This document shows, in pieces, positions 33,192 to 44,922 of a stretch of 64,000 bases of DNA (position 1 is the stretch's first letter; the number at the start of each line of letters is the position of its first letter). Made by a program: the position numbers and the translations under genes. The notes under the pieces are model-generated. The model had not been told where the DNA came from. It did no database searches and worked only from the letters and a program-made list of their open reading frames with translations. Origin of the DNA: Larix kaempferi (taxonomy: Eukaryota; Streptophyta; Pinopsida; Pinales; Pinaceae); contig BSBM01000461.1 of assembly GCA_027924585.1 (NCBI GenBank), forward strand, positions 11,113,001-11,177,000, given 5' to 3'.

Positions 33192-33950
33192 TTGGATATG
33201 GCACTGCGCGACACACCCGCCAGATGGTGGAATGCGCACAAGCAGACATTGACCACTTGGGATCAATGCAGAATTAAGATGCATATCCGATTTTCTAAAA
33301 GGGTTACCTCACCCTTTGAAAAGTTTAATGGACAAACAGATCCTAGTCAACACATTGAAGCCTGTTCACAGGCATGGGCAGAAAGGCCACACACAGAACG
33401 GGTGCATCTATTTGTACATACGCTGGATGGTGACATTCCAAAGAAATGGTACCTAGACCTGGAGTTGCGTAGAGAAACCACTAATTGGGATAGGCTGACT
33501 GCGAACTTCCAGAGGGACTTCAACTTTGATGATGAGAACCCACTGATCCATGACGCATTGCAGATAATTAAGGAACACATATTCAGGGAAGACTGTCCTC
33601 ACAGAAATATGATGTTGGAGGAATTCTTCGAGGCAGATCGCATTCCTGCACACCTACAGTCAGAATGGAAGAAACACGAAGAACACCCCATCAAGTGTTA
33701 CAACCTAGCTGAAGACATCGATGATAGAAATGAAGACGATGAGGATGACCCGCGCAACATAAACATACCAGAATCGGAGGGTGCACATGACGTAGAAGGA
33801 CCTCCGTTAGAAATCCTAGATATGAGCGGACCAGTAAAAACACAGAAGGTGAATATTGGCACAAGAGAAGAACCGAATTTCGTAGCAATCGAAGACTATT
33901 GGGACGATCAGACTATTGCAGAGATCGCAGACACCTTGCATGAATATTAG
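33192..33950 (+). pseudogene. Second capsid-like domain between protease and RT (element B)
   Basis: A 252-codon open frame. Its first 140 residues look like another Retrotrans_gag core: EKFNGQTDPSQHI, then HLFVHTLDGDIPKKWY, then a WDRLTANFQRDF segment. This is the F.G..P..HI / F...L.G....WY / W..L...F pattern of gypsy capsids. An acidic stretch and a linker leading to RT follow (KVNIGTREEPNF, YWDDQTIAEI). A TAG at 33948-33950 separates it from RT in the same frame. Element A keeps the same domain in the same place. The function of a capsid-like fold inside pol is not known to me. Confidence 0.65.
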
Positions 33951-33977
33951 GAACTATTTCCAACTAAATTTATAGAA

Positions 33978-34862
33978 ATGAAAGGAATTTTGGGAGACCT
34001 AGGAGTCATGAAAATACCTTTCAATCCAGGTGCAAATCCCGTGAAGCAGAGACCGTATAGACTAAATCCGCGCTACAAAGAAAGAGTACGCGTAGAGCTG
34101 GATAAGATGCTTCAAGTAGGAATCATTGAACCTGTCGAGGAATTGGAGTGGATTAGTCCCATGGTCATTCAAGACAAGAAAGAGAAGGGTGAGATCAGGA
34201 TTTGTGTTGATCTCATAAAACTACATGATGCTTCCATGCACGACCCATTCCCTACTCCATTAACGAATGAAGTGCTTGATAATGTTGGAGGGAATGAGGC
34301 CTATTCTTTTATTGATGGTTTTTCGGGGTATCATCAGATAAGGATTGATCCCACAGACAGGCATAAGATGACTTTTTCTACAGAATGGGGGTTGTTCCAG
34401 TACACAGTAATGCCGTTTGGCCTGAAGAATGCACCTGCCATATTTTCCAGAGTGGTCGTCGCAGCATTCAAAGAGTTTATGCATAAGTTTCTTGAATCCT
34501 ATTTTGATGATTGGACCATGTTTGGTCTATTCAAGAACCATTACACGAACCTCAGAATGATGCTTGAGAAGTGTCGACAACATCAGATCTCTTTAAATCT
34601 AAAGAAGTGTATTTTTTGTGTTCCTTATGGGATTCTACTTGGGCACATTGTTTGTAAGCAAGGTCTGATGGTGGACCTTGCGAAGATTGCCATTATTGTG
34701 AACTTGCCAACACCAAATTCAGTCAAGATGTTGCGCTCTACACCATACTGGATACTACAAGAAATTTATAAAGGGTTACGTGTAGATAACCGCAGCAATG
34801 GAAAAGCTTCTAAAGAAAGATGCACCGTTCATTTGGAATGCGGAATGCGAACAGGGTTTTGA
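33978..34862 (+). pseudogene. pol: Element B reverse transcriptase
   Basis: Ty3/gypsy RT. Landmarks by residue from the methionine at 33978: KQRPYRLNP (23-31), ISPMV (59-63), RICVDL (74-79), IDGFSGYHQI (112-121, catalytic D113), MPFGLKNAPAIF (145-156) and the YFDD box (175-178). The catalytic aspartates are present. After about residue 250 the frame shifts and ends, and the continuation is in another frame from 34798. An upstream TAG cuts it off from the capsid-like domain. Gene order RT-RH-IN is gypsy, not copia. Confidence 0.85.
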
Positions 34863-35481
34863 TACACTAAAAGAAAAGATGGTGACTGCGCCGATTCTAG
34901 TCTTTCCAAATTGGACGAAGCCATTTCACGTCCATGTTGATGCATCATGCATTGCCTTGGGAATCGTATTAGCTCAGCCAGGAGAAGGAGGTATTGACCA
35001 CCCTATTGCATTCTCGAGCAGGAAGCTCTCAACAGTAGAAAAAAACTATACTACTACTGAGAGGGAAGGCCTTGCGATGGTATATTCCCTATAGAAACTC
35101 AGACATTACTTGCTTGGTGCACACTTCCTTATGTTCACTGACCATTCTGCGTTGAAATACTTGTTCAATAAGCTAGTGTTAGGTGGACGCATATGCAGAT
35201 GGCTACTGCTGTTCCAGGAATATGACTTTGATATTATTGTTAAGCTAGCTAGACTGAAATTGGGACCTAATCATCTGTCATGGATTGAGTCAGGAGAAGA
35301 GTCGACCAACATTGAAGACAGTCTGCCTGATGCACAACTATTTTCTATACAGGTTGTCGATGATTATTATAAGCATATCATTAATTTTCTGACAACAGGG
35401 CTGGCACCACAGGAATTATCTGTCCAACAGAAGAAGCAGCTAGTGGTGCAGACCACAGACTTCACTATAATTGCAGGTTAG
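34798..35481 (+). pseudogene. pol: Element B RNase H
   Basis: Gypsy-type RNase H with FHVHVDASCIALG, the IDHPIAFSSRKLS strand, the catalytic-type TTTEREGLA segment and FTDHSALKYL. It lies in a different frame from RT, with a frameshift near 34.8 kb. A TAG at about 35092 splits it. It would remove the RNA strand during cDNA synthesis. Confidence 0.8.
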
Positions 35482-35556
35482 TTATACAAACTCTGACTGG
35501 ATGAAGTCCTGTGCAGATGCATACTAGATCATGAGAAACCATTTATTCTAGAAGAC

Positions 35557-36639
35557 GTGCATTTAGGGATCGCGGGAGGTCACTATGTAGGAAGGGCTAC
35601 CACGCAGAAGATATTGCGCACAGGGCTATGGTGGCCCACGATCCACAAAGATTCCAAAGAGCACTGCAGGAACTATGATGTCTATCAAAGGACAGGGAAA
35701 CCTTCACGAAGAGATGAGATGCCATTAAAACCACAGTTGACCTTGTAGGCGTTTGAGAAATGAGCAATTGATTTTGTGGGTCCTATAAACCCACCAGGAA
35801 AAAGAACTGGTGCAAGGTATATTATTACTGCTACTGATTACCTCACCAGATGGGCGAAAGCAAAGCCAGTAAAGGACTGCAGTGCCAGTACTGCTGCGCA
35901 GTTCATTTTCGAAAACATATTGTCAAGATTTGGCTGTCCAAAGATTTTGATGAGTGACCAAGGTACTCACTTTTTGAACAAGACCATTGAGGCACTTACA
36001 GAGGAATTCCACATTCATCATCAGTGCAGTACTCCATATCATCCACAGGAGAATGGCACTATTGAGGCTTTCAATAAAATACTGGAGAACGCACTGACTA
36101 AGTTTTGCAACGTAAATAGAGATGATTGGGACCTGCGTGTCTCTTCTGTGTTATGGGCATATAGGACTACATGCAAGAAATTGATAGGACATACACCTTT
36201 TCAATTGGCTTATGGGCAGGAAGCTATAATGCCAATGGAGTACATTGTCCCTAGTTTAAGAATCGTTGCATTCGCATTGATGGTAGACTGCGCAGCATTA
36301 GAAGAAATGTTGCTACACCTCGTTGGGTTCGAGGAAGATCGCTTCATTGCCGGCTTCCACCAGCAAGTTCAGAAAGACCGTGAGAAATCCTGGCATGATC
36401 GCCATATAAAGAACAAGTGCTTTCAGGTAGGTGACCTAGTCCTCCTGTATGATAGCAAATTCATGAAGTTTCCTGGTAAACTTAAGATGCATTGGCTTGA
36501 TCCATATACTGTGATACATGTTACTAACGCTGGTGCAGTCCAGTTAGCCAATTTAGCTGGCGATACCCTACCAACTTTGATAAATGGAAGCAGGCTAAAA
36601 CTATACCATGACAGCCTTGCTTCGCAGAATCCTAAATAA
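35557..36639 (+). pseudogene. pol: Element B integrase
   Basis: The zinc region runs from MHLGIAGGH; the WWPTIHKD box is present, but both zinc cysteines have become tyrosine (YDVY at about 35678-35689). A TAG at 35746-35748 and a TGA at 35761-35763 follow, the latter probably a former Trp codon. The core then runs open from 35776 to 36639, with all three acidic residues in their contexts: TATDYL, SDQGTHF and ENGTIEAF. The C-terminal part has [11 protein letters not shown] and HWLDPYTV and no chromodomain. The stops and lost cysteines make it inactive. Confidence 0.85.
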
Positions 36640-37234
36640 CAAGCAGAGGAAGAGAGTTCTAAGTGTCAAGTACAGTTGTAATTGGACACTAGAAATGTAA
36701 AGGAGGCTGTACATGTACGATAAGAAGCACAAGGTATGATAAGAAGGATGATGTATGCACCGCGAAGCACTACTGAAGCTGCACAAAAAAAAATAAAAAA
36801 TAAAAAAATAAAAAAAAATTGAAACCACGCAGCTGAAAATTTTTGGCACTACGAAGTAACTGCGCAGGATCGCAGATGGCTTACTGCGTAGCTCAACGCA
36901 AGACTCAGAAAAATAGCCATTACAAATTTTTTTGAGAAAAATAGCCGTTATATGACCATTGCAATGAACCGCTTCAGCATTTAACGAAAAGATAGTTGTT
37001 CTAAACACGCTGACGACGGAAGGGACTGAAGGATTCGCTCAAATTCTCCAATGGACACTACATTAAATGCCCATCTAACTGTTGGAAGGTGCGGGGAGGA
37101 CCTTGATGCGCATATAAATAATGCTGCATAAGGACTCGCAGGCGTTACCAGATACTTAGAACTTTCATGCGTTCACTCTAGTGTTAGCAATCCTTAGTTA
37201 GATCTCAGAAACAGTTGCCTACTCTTGCCAGTGA
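36640..37234 (+). other. Spacer between integrase and ORF3 of element B
   Basis: About 600 bp without a sense ORF. It contains an A-rich stretch at about 36786-36820 and several 'CTGCGCAG/ACTGCGTAG' type words. A splice acceptor or promoter for the downstream ORF could lie here, but I cannot point to one. Confidence 0.45.
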
Positions 37235-40118
37235 ATGTCCAAATCACCGGATAGAGAACAAGAGCTTACACTTCAAGAAGCAATCTGAATCTTTCAACAT
37301 GGGGGAATTGCAAAGTTAATGAAAACCCCTTCCAAGAAGACTATACTTGAACCCGATCAAGCGTCCAGAAGATCACCTCGCCATAATCCAATCATGCAGG
37401 ACAAAGGGAAAGCCATAACTGGACCACGAAGCAAGATTCCAAAGATGGGCTAGACAACACAAAGATCACCGGTCTTTCAGAAGGAACCCTTGAAGTTGAC
37501 ACCGGATTATATATCACCATAGGCGTTGGATGCCCCAGTCTTTAAATTGACCAAGAAGGCTAGATATGAAATCCCATTATCGTCGATTTCAAAACATTTA
37601 GAGGTTGCCAAGAACCTACTCGGAAAGATCGCAGACTGTAAGTGGGAAGACTTTGACCTCCTAGGCATGCAAAAGGAAGATCCCCACGCGCCTAAGTACC
37701 CACAGTTCTAGCTTGACTAGTATATGTGCTGGAAAAAGGATGCCAAGGGAACTTTTAACTTGGTCGCCGAAAGCTGGTTGACACTAGTAGTGGAGTTCGG
37801 ATTGTTGAACCTGCTCTGACTCCCTCATTTTGATCGTTCACCAGAAGTGAATGTGGTGGTTCGTACACTGATGGCATGAATCCACCAGGGATATCTATGG
37901 CTCGAAAGAAATGTTGATGTAAAAATTGATTTAATCCACCGCATCACATGGTTAAGCAAGCATGGTAAGGATCCTAAGAATTCTTCTAGGGGAAGAATAA
38001 GGAAAAAGAGGCGGTCGAAAAGTTGAAGAAAAATCATGCATTGGTGAAAGGGAAAAGAGGTTTTCCCTCAGAAGAAATTGAACACAGAGCGACAAGATTT
38101 GTCACCCAGCTGCTCGGAAAAATCCTCAGAATAGCTAGGCCTCTAGAGGTTCCTACGGGCGTAATACTATTCGGTGCCGCAGCGGCTAAAGGCACCCAAT
38201 TCAATTGGTGTCAGTATCTTCTTAATGAGTTCTTTGATGAACTTAATGATACCCAGGAGAATGGCGGATAGTTCCACTTTACATGGCTGATCAACCTCAT
38301 CACCTTTTCGGGATGGAAGGAGCCAAAGGACTATGTGGGTGTCATTATAGAAAACAATGATCCTAGAGGGTTCCATTATGCCAACCTCTGAGCGAACATC
38401 AACGCAGAGCGACAACACACGACAGCTGAGGTTTTCTATCAGTATTACACTCAGCTGCGCGATGTGATCACCCATACAGCCCACATCACAAAGTAGGTAA
38501 CGTTGAAGTACATTCGCATTCTTGATTTCATGGTGGACATGCGATGTATCTTTATTTCACCAAAAGCGCGAATGAAGAAGCCAGAATGGTATGGGGGTAA
38601 CTACCATATGTATGAGGAGGACATTGACATCCTCATGAAGGATTGGCCGGCTGACTTACGTGTTGAAGTCATGGATGTGAGATAGACTCTGACTAAGATG
38701 AGCCAATCCTGCTGTCATGCCCGATTGTTGAAGAAACAGGAAAGCGGAAAGAGCTTGAGACTTCACAGAAGCCGAAGGCACGGAAGAAGATGAAGGCCAC
38801 AAAGACTCAATCTAAGACAGTGCTGAACGAAGATGACTTTGAGATGATAGTAGAAAAGGTATTAGAACAAATGCAGGAGCTCATGGCCGACAAAGACAAA
38901 AAGGACAAGTTCATCCAGGATGACCTGCAAAAGACTAGGCTCGCACTGCAAGGTCTCATCAAGAAAATGGACGATGTCCAAAAGAGCTTAACCTTTCTGC
39001 GCGACACAACAGCTGAAGGGAGGTCGTTAGGAACCTCGCAGCAAACACCGCTGCAGCTAGCAATAACATTTCCTTCTAAGACCAGTGTTGTCCATTTGGA
39101 CCCATTGGCTATTTCATTACCAATTATAGAACAGATCGTCCTGGACACAAAGGGAGTCGAGTGGGTAGAGATCGAGTCGGACAAGATTCCTTTTCTTGGC
39201 TTACACTTTATGCACATACAAAACATCAATGAGATGCATGAAAGAACAGTAGAGTCCATGAAGGCACAAGCGGAGCTGCACGTAGCAAACAGGAAACTCG
39301 AGTTGCACACAAAAATGCAGCTGCGTGATGAACAGGACCGCCGAAAACAGTTGGAGACTACCATATCTACTGTTGCCCAAGATATTGAAGGTCTAGAACA
39401 CCAAGATGATCCTGCGGACACAATTATGAGGATCGGAGACAAGGTGAGATCTTTGAAGATGGAGATGCAGGATAGGGACATCCTCTATGAGGCCGAGCTT
39501 GAATCCTTGAAGGAAAAACTGAATAGGAAGATGCCATTAACTGAGCAGCAGTTAAGAGAGAAAGCAGTTAGTGCCGTCGTGCAGAGCATAACGAGTGAGA
39601 TGGCTAAGTGCCAAGATCTCTTGGAAAAGATTTCAAAGGCATTCACTGCCCTTGAAGAGGATCAAGGGCTACTGTAGGTGAAGACCATGGTAAAAGAAAA
39701 GCAGACCATGCTATAAAAGTTGGACACAGAGGTCAAGGCTCTGCCACCCAGGGAGAGGCTACTGAGGTATAAGGAGACATCAGGCTTGAAGAAAGAAGTC
39801 TAGGCATTAAGATAAAAAGAGACTGAGATTGATAATCAGTCACAACAACTCCTAGAGGATGCCATGGGGGTGTCGCAGTAGATAGAAGACAAGCTAAAGG
39901 AACTGCGCGACAACCAGGAGCAGGTACAGGGACAGATTGGAGAAGAGATAACTCCAGCACTAGTTGAGATAGTAAAACAAGTTGAAAAAGATACCAGAGA
40001 AGCAGTGGAACAGTTGTTTGGCACATATAACGAGTTCGCGGCCAAATTAGTTCCACCGATCGCAGAGCAGAGCGAGACGACTGAAACAGCAAGTGGCTTG
40101 GGGACGAGCCACATGTAA
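37235..40118 (+). pseudogene. ORF3 of element B: extra sense-strand gene with coiled-coil tail
   Basis: Starting at ATG 37235, I follow one decayed protein of about 960 codons through two frame changes (37235 frame, then 38023-38690, then 38790-40118). It ends in TAA 12 bp before the 3' LTR. The first third holds LTKKARYEIPLSS and KIADCKWEDFDLL. The middle has FDELNDTQENGG, WKEPKDYVGV and NDPRGFHYANL, slightly like plant mobile-domain proteins. The last 440 codons are Lys/Glu/Gln-rich heptad-like coiled coil, open for 295 codons at 38790-39677. The position corresponds to the env-like or additional ORF of Athila/Tat elements. I see no signal peptide or membrane segment, so an envelope protein is not supported. 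Stops lie at about 37277, 37448, 37709 and later. Confidence 0.6.
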
Positions 40119-40130
40119 GTGTTAGGGGCA
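40119..40130 (+). other. Polypurine tract of element B
   Basis: GTGTTAGGGGCA sits between the ORF3 stop and the TGTTGGGCC LTR start. The duplicate is at 50338-50349. Confidence 0.65.
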
Positions 40131-41793
40131 TGTTGGGCCTAAGTTGGGACAAAGTTTTGGTAACACTTTTTGATAAGCAGGACAAGCTGAGCTGAGCGCA
40201 GCTCATAAAAATATGTAATTATGTCTAAGTGTTGAGGGTGCTGCGAAGTTGTTCTCAACATCCAAGTTTTGGCCATGCTGCGAAGTTGGGCACAACATCC
40301 AAATTTTGGAAGTACCGCGAAGACCAATGCTACAAGGAAGCAGTGCTACGAAGCAGTCAGGCCACGTGGAGCTAGCAAAGTGGAGTGCTGGGCGAGGATC
40401 AGGTGCAGGTACCAGATGGACCAGTAGTGGTCTAATTTTGGAAAGATGCTCCAGGAGTTCCGAGTGGTGGGAACGAGCAAATCAGGAAGGCAGCCAATAC
40501 ATGAGTTTTTTAAGGAAAGGACAGCTTAAGGAAAGCGATGGCTTGGCATGCCTAGTGGGTGAGACTGTTAGAGATGAACGGTTCAGTGAAAGTGACCTGT
40601 TGGCATGCATGCGATAGGAAGGCCGATAGTGATAGAATGAAGACGTGGAGAACCACCACGATGAAGCAGACACTACCAGATGCCAGCAAGCCAGTTTAGG
40701 GAAGCCGACATAGTTTTGTAAACGCTAAGGGTTGTTGGGTTTAGGTCTTCGGCATTGCAAAGACATGACATTCGGGCATGGTCTATTTAAGAAGACAATT
40801 TTGTATGGGATGGGGCTACTTTTTGTTGTTACATTTTTGGGTTCTAGATGTTGCATTGTAAAATCTCTTTTGGGTAGAGAAGATTGTAAAGGCTCTGCAG
40901 CTGTGTGCGCAGAGACCTATCTGAGAGGAAGGAGAGTTTGCAGCTGAGTGTGCAGACTAAGAACGGTTGTCCCCATCCCTTTTTAAAAATATATATTACC
41001 AACCATTCTTGTGGATGTAGCTTCCCATCCGGGGGAGTGAACCACATTAAATATTGTGTTGTGCGATTGTGTTTTATGTATGAATGCTTATCTATGTTTT
41101 TTGTAAATGAATGTCTAGTTGTTTCCTTGCATGCTGTTATGAGAGAACTGTTGTATGCATTTTCCATCAGAGGAGGTATGGAGATGATATGTTAAGTTCT
41201 ACATGAATAGATGAATGGTGAACATTTAGCTTATGTTTGAGAACAGTGAATCAGTTAGTTGGTTAAGTGTTAAGAGATCACTTAAGTACTTCTTTATGCG
41301 ATAGAACAAATGCATAACAATTAGATGGTATCAGTAGAATATGCTCAAATCATAACCATACCAAGTGGATGAACGAATAGTAGATGGATAATCGTTTGAG
41401 TAGTTGAATGAGTGGATGAGTGATACTCAATTCAGAACCTCAAGCATTTTCAAGGTAGTCGAGTATAGGGTTGCACTACATAGTTTGCAATTTCAGTTGA
41501 AGCGCCGTAGTAGAAGAAATTAGTGGTGCGGACTGCAGCGTTTCTCATCGCTGCGCAGTCTCACCTCGTAGCAAATACCCCTTGTTATGCTGTGTAGTAC
41601 GTCCATCAAAGCAACTTATCACTTACTGTGGAAACCTTATTCCACAGTACCCCATAGATACACCTCGGGTGAGACCTCAACTTGCTCGCAGGTTGTTGCC
41701 GAAAGGGCCGGTGCAAAGGGGTTTTGTTGGTCAAAGGGAAACCGTGAAGAACCTGCGTCTTATAGAAAACCTCTAGGTCAGTTATAGCCAACA
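40131..41793 (+). repeat. 3' LTR of element B (copy in duplication unit 1)
   Basis: 1663 bp, TGTTGGGCCT...AGCCAACA, homologous to 28181-29840. It is followed by the GAGAT duplication (41794-41798), which returns to element A. Confidence 0.9.
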
Positions 41794-42255
41794 GAGATTC
41801 ACGAGTGGTTTGACAGAAAGATAGAGGAGTTCACAGAAGGAGAAAAGAAAAAACCCAGACAGACGGTAAGCAATTGGTTGCAAAAATACATTTATTCAGA
41901 TATCCACGAAATATTTTTCTGTGAATTCCCAGTACTACTGCACGAGTGGCTAGTGCAACTAACATTCCAGAAGCACACTTTCCAAAAGACTTAGCCTGAA
42001 CATTGGACACCAGAACTGATTCGATAGCTGAAATGTGTCGACAACACAGTATCAAGGGCTATCAACTTCTAGGTGGATAGTATCCTAGAGGGATATATTA
42101 CTGAGTTCGTAATAGACACGATCAAATCATACAACGACATGAAAAGAAATTTATTTAGGGGACCAAGGGGAAGGTTCATGCTATTGCTAAAACTATGGAT
42201 TAAGATGCTCATCTGCGAGAAGGGCATTTTGAGGATGACTTCCGATGAGTAGAAA
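41794..42255 (+). pseudogene. Element A gag, N-terminal module (decayed)
   Basis: Homologous to 29930-30396 of element B in the frame starting GAG ATT CAC at 41794. Shared landmarks include DIHEIFF, HWTPELI and the IKMLICEKGILRM end. At least three in-frame TAGs break it. The beginning is missing here because element B inserted at this point; only leader sequence remains on the other side, at 28106-28180. Confidence 0.6.
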
Positions 42256-42612
42256 GATCAGTGTGCGGAGGTTGTGGGTATCACGTGAATTGAGATCAGA
42301 TAGAAAGATGTGGGGTATATGGACATGAGCGACGACAATTTGTATGGGAAGCTGACGAAGAGTGTGGTACCTTGAGGAGTGGGGTGATGTTCCGGCGTCC
42401 TGAGAAGAAGAGGAGGACTGAGAGAGAGCCTCCTGAGAGGACCAAAACAGAAGACTGCAAAACAAGACCACATGGGAGAAAGAGACCCTATTGCGACAAA
42501 GATGGTGACCAGGCTACCCCAGAAGCAGACAAAGGATGGATTGTAAGTTACAACATACCTGCAACCCCGCGCACTACCCAGAATTTCACAGGAAGAAACC
42601 CAAAGTTTCCCT

Positions 42613-43071
42613 ATGTGCAGTGGTAAAAGTAGTGCATCAATAAACAACAATAGTAGGAGAATGGAAGATGACACAAAAATGCCCACTTTCCAAGGGAATG
42701 AGACTAAGGATCCCAAGCAGTTTTGGTTTCTGTGCGAAGCAGTATGGACAGTGAAGCAGGTCCAGGATGAAGCTATTAAACAAGGACAGCTAGCGATGAC
42801 CCTTAGAGGCTGTGCACTAGATTGGTTTATGAAGTTTATGAGGGTTCCGGGGGGAACACCAACTAAGTCGTTGGCGCAGATCAAAGTAGGAATGATCGAT
42901 GAATTCAGGAAGCCAAAGTCAGAATCGCAGTATGTCACCGAGCTCAAAGAAATCAAGCAATACACAAATGAGCTGGTATGGGAATTTGATCAGCGATACA
43001 AAACACTGATAGCGAAGGTAAGTTTTGGGATAGATGTATGCAACACAAGGAGTGGTTCATCGCAGGACTAG
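42613..43071 (+). pseudogene. gag: Element A gag capsid core
   Basis: An open 152-codon stretch, the best-preserved capsid core in the window: MPTFQGNETKDPKQF, WFLCEAVW, ALDWFMKF, EFRKPKSES and VWEFDQRYKTL match the Retrotrans_gag pattern and element B at 30753. A frameshift near 43030 ends it. A 235-codon frame on the other strand is a shadow. Confidence 0.75.
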
Positions 43072-43232
43072 TACCACACATCCGTGGACCAATAGTGCAA
43101 CAGAAGGTTGCGACCCAGTTGGAAGCATTAGAAATTGCGATGAAGTTGTAGGCTTCACCAATAGGAAAAACAAGGTTGGGTATGGATCGTATACAAGTGC
43201 AACTAGCAAACTTGATGATCCAACTGTAGGAC

Positions 43233-44330
43233 ATGAAGAAAGGGAAAGAGGCCTGCAAAGAGGTGTGGTGTACTAGGTGTAGGATAGAGGGACACCACAA
43301 GGATCAGTGCCTAGACTTCTGGGAGTATTTGCAATCCAGTGCACCAAATCCGCTCAGTCAGGGAGGACTACCTTGGTGTTTGTTGTATCTATCAAATGAG
43401 AGGCCGTCAACTAGAAGACTGTGTTTATCTCTAGAATATGGTGTTGAAACTAGGGAACTTGTATTGCAAGTTCTGTAAATCAGTTGGCCATGATGAAAAA
43501 AACTACAAAGCTTATGGCCTACTCCAGGAGAGGACTGCAACTGCATACTTCATGGTAGGAGAAGAACAGGCACTGGGATAGCAACAACAACAGTATAACC
43601 AACCACCAGCCCAGTATAATCACCCACCGCAGGAGTATGATCAGGGGCAGTATGGGAAAATGCAGTATGCAGCACTGCAGTATCCGACACTGTAGTATCT
43701 GCCACCGTAATACCCACCATATGGACCACTGCAATAGCCGTAGTATGGAAAACCAAAGTACCCACCATATGGACCACCATGTGGAGGTGCTAGAGGAGGA
43801 TTCCTCAGAGGTTGAGGTGTTAGAGTAGGATGAGGAGGAGCTGTTGGATGAGGATGGGGACCGATTATATGCTACAACTGTGGGAACTAGGGGCACTATC
43901 AGAGGGATTTCCTAAATCCAGCACCACAGCAGTGCACTTATTGCGGCGCTGTGGATCATGGCATTGAAGATTGTCCACATCTCATCTAAAATGACAGACG
44001 AAGAATCTGCCACCATCTCCACAAAACCATAATCAGAATCCACCGGATGCACAAATGATATCAATAGAGGCCCAAAGACACCATGTGGCTGTTGGGGTAG
44101 TGAAACGAGGAGGAGCAGTGACAGGAGACGATGGGCCACGAGCTACCGTCAGACCAACAACACGAAAACATGTCACCTTTGATGCGGAGGTTGAAAGGGA
44201 TATCTTCTTGGAAGCGCAGGAGGTGATGAGACATAAGAGGCAGTTACCTCTTCAGGAAGAAACTACTACAACATGCCACCAACGTTCGACGGGACAAAGT
44301 TGCGGGGAAATTCTAGCACCTTAAAAGCCT
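43233..44330 (+). pseudogene. gag: Element A gag zinc-knuckle region with Pro/Tyr/Gln-rich spacer
   Basis: Several knuckles occur in series across frameshifts. CTRCRIEGHHKDQC is an intact CX2CX4HX4C (43269-43310). CKFCKSVGHDEKNY has its last Cys changed to Tyr (about 43465-43506). CYNCGN-stop-GHYQRDF is damaged (43870-43911). CTYCGAVDHGIEDC is intact (43933-43974). Between the second and third lies a spacer of QYNQPP, QYNHPP and YPPYGP type repeats (about 43580-43795) with former Gln codons turned to TAG. It would be the RNA-binding C-terminus of Gag. Confidence 0.7.
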
Positions 44331-44463
44331 TCTTGAAAAGTTTCCTGGAGTTGGAAAATGATCACAATGTGCTGGAGGAGATATCCAACCTATTGAATCA
44401 ACGAGAGGGTGCACGCTAGGACCAAAAGGTCAATTGCATACAGAAGAGGAAGACGGGGTGAGA

Positions 44464-44922
44464 GATGCGAATGTTGGCACAAATTGGAGCATTTGATGTC
44501 AAATGAATTATCTTGGACCTGGGGTTGGATGTCAACATCTTGACCAAGCAGACATGGGAAATAATTGGTAAACCACAGCTGGCCTCAAGACTTATGCAGA
44601 TTTTGAGGTAATTGAAATTGTGGAGAATACCAGTCCCTACCCAACATTGCTAGGGATTGACTGGGAAATCAACAACCTAGGGGTTATCGATTTTAAGAAG
44701 TGGACTATGTCATTTGAGAATCACAAAATGAGGGTTGTGGCACCTTTGGATCCTACAGAAGGGCATCGATATGTTGAACTAGAGAGAGATGGATTTACAG
44801 AGGGATGGGATAGTATATACAACATATCTGAGGATTACATTAATCCCACTGCAAACAGAGAATTGGGATGGTGCAGTGTCAGTTCAGTGTCGTCGGATTC
44901 AGATGAGGCGCTTGAGAACTGA
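44464..44922 (+). pseudogene. Element A aspartic protease region
   Basis: DLG active site in the context LDLGLDVNILTKQTW at about 44513-44557, preceded by a TGA. After a frameshift near 44600 the second half is open from 44620 (YPTLLGIDWEIN, RVVAPLDPTEG). The layout is the same as element B at 32455-33099. Confidence 0.65.

Larger units (their letters stand above)
28181..41793 (+). mobile_element. Gypsy element B (13.6 kb), inserted in element A
   Basis: LTRs of about 1660 bp bound it (28181-29840 and 40131-41793). GAGAT occurs on both sides (28176-28180 and 41794-41798). Internal order: PBS, gag modules and zinc knuckles, DLG protease, a second capsid-like domain, RT, RNase H, integrase, a third ORF, PPT. 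There is no chromodomain. With the PBS type and the DLG protease, this places it near the Athila/Tat branch. All frames carry stops or frameshifts, so it is a dead copy. Confidence 0.9.

Noticed and set aside
38807-39481. 224-codon minus-strand ORF rich in Ser and Cys
   Set aside because: Shadow of the coiled-coil part of ORF3 on the plus strand; the composition follows from the complementary Lys/Glu codons.
37235-40118. Retroviral-type envelope gene
   Set aside because: The position is env-like, but there is no signal peptide, transmembrane helix or cysteine pattern; a coiled-coil protein is all the sequence supports.
42258-42965. 235-codon minus-strand ORF (and its duplicate at 52477-53184)
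   Set aside because: Antisense to the gag capsid core of element A. It has no recognisable domain, and the sense strand shows clear homology to element B.
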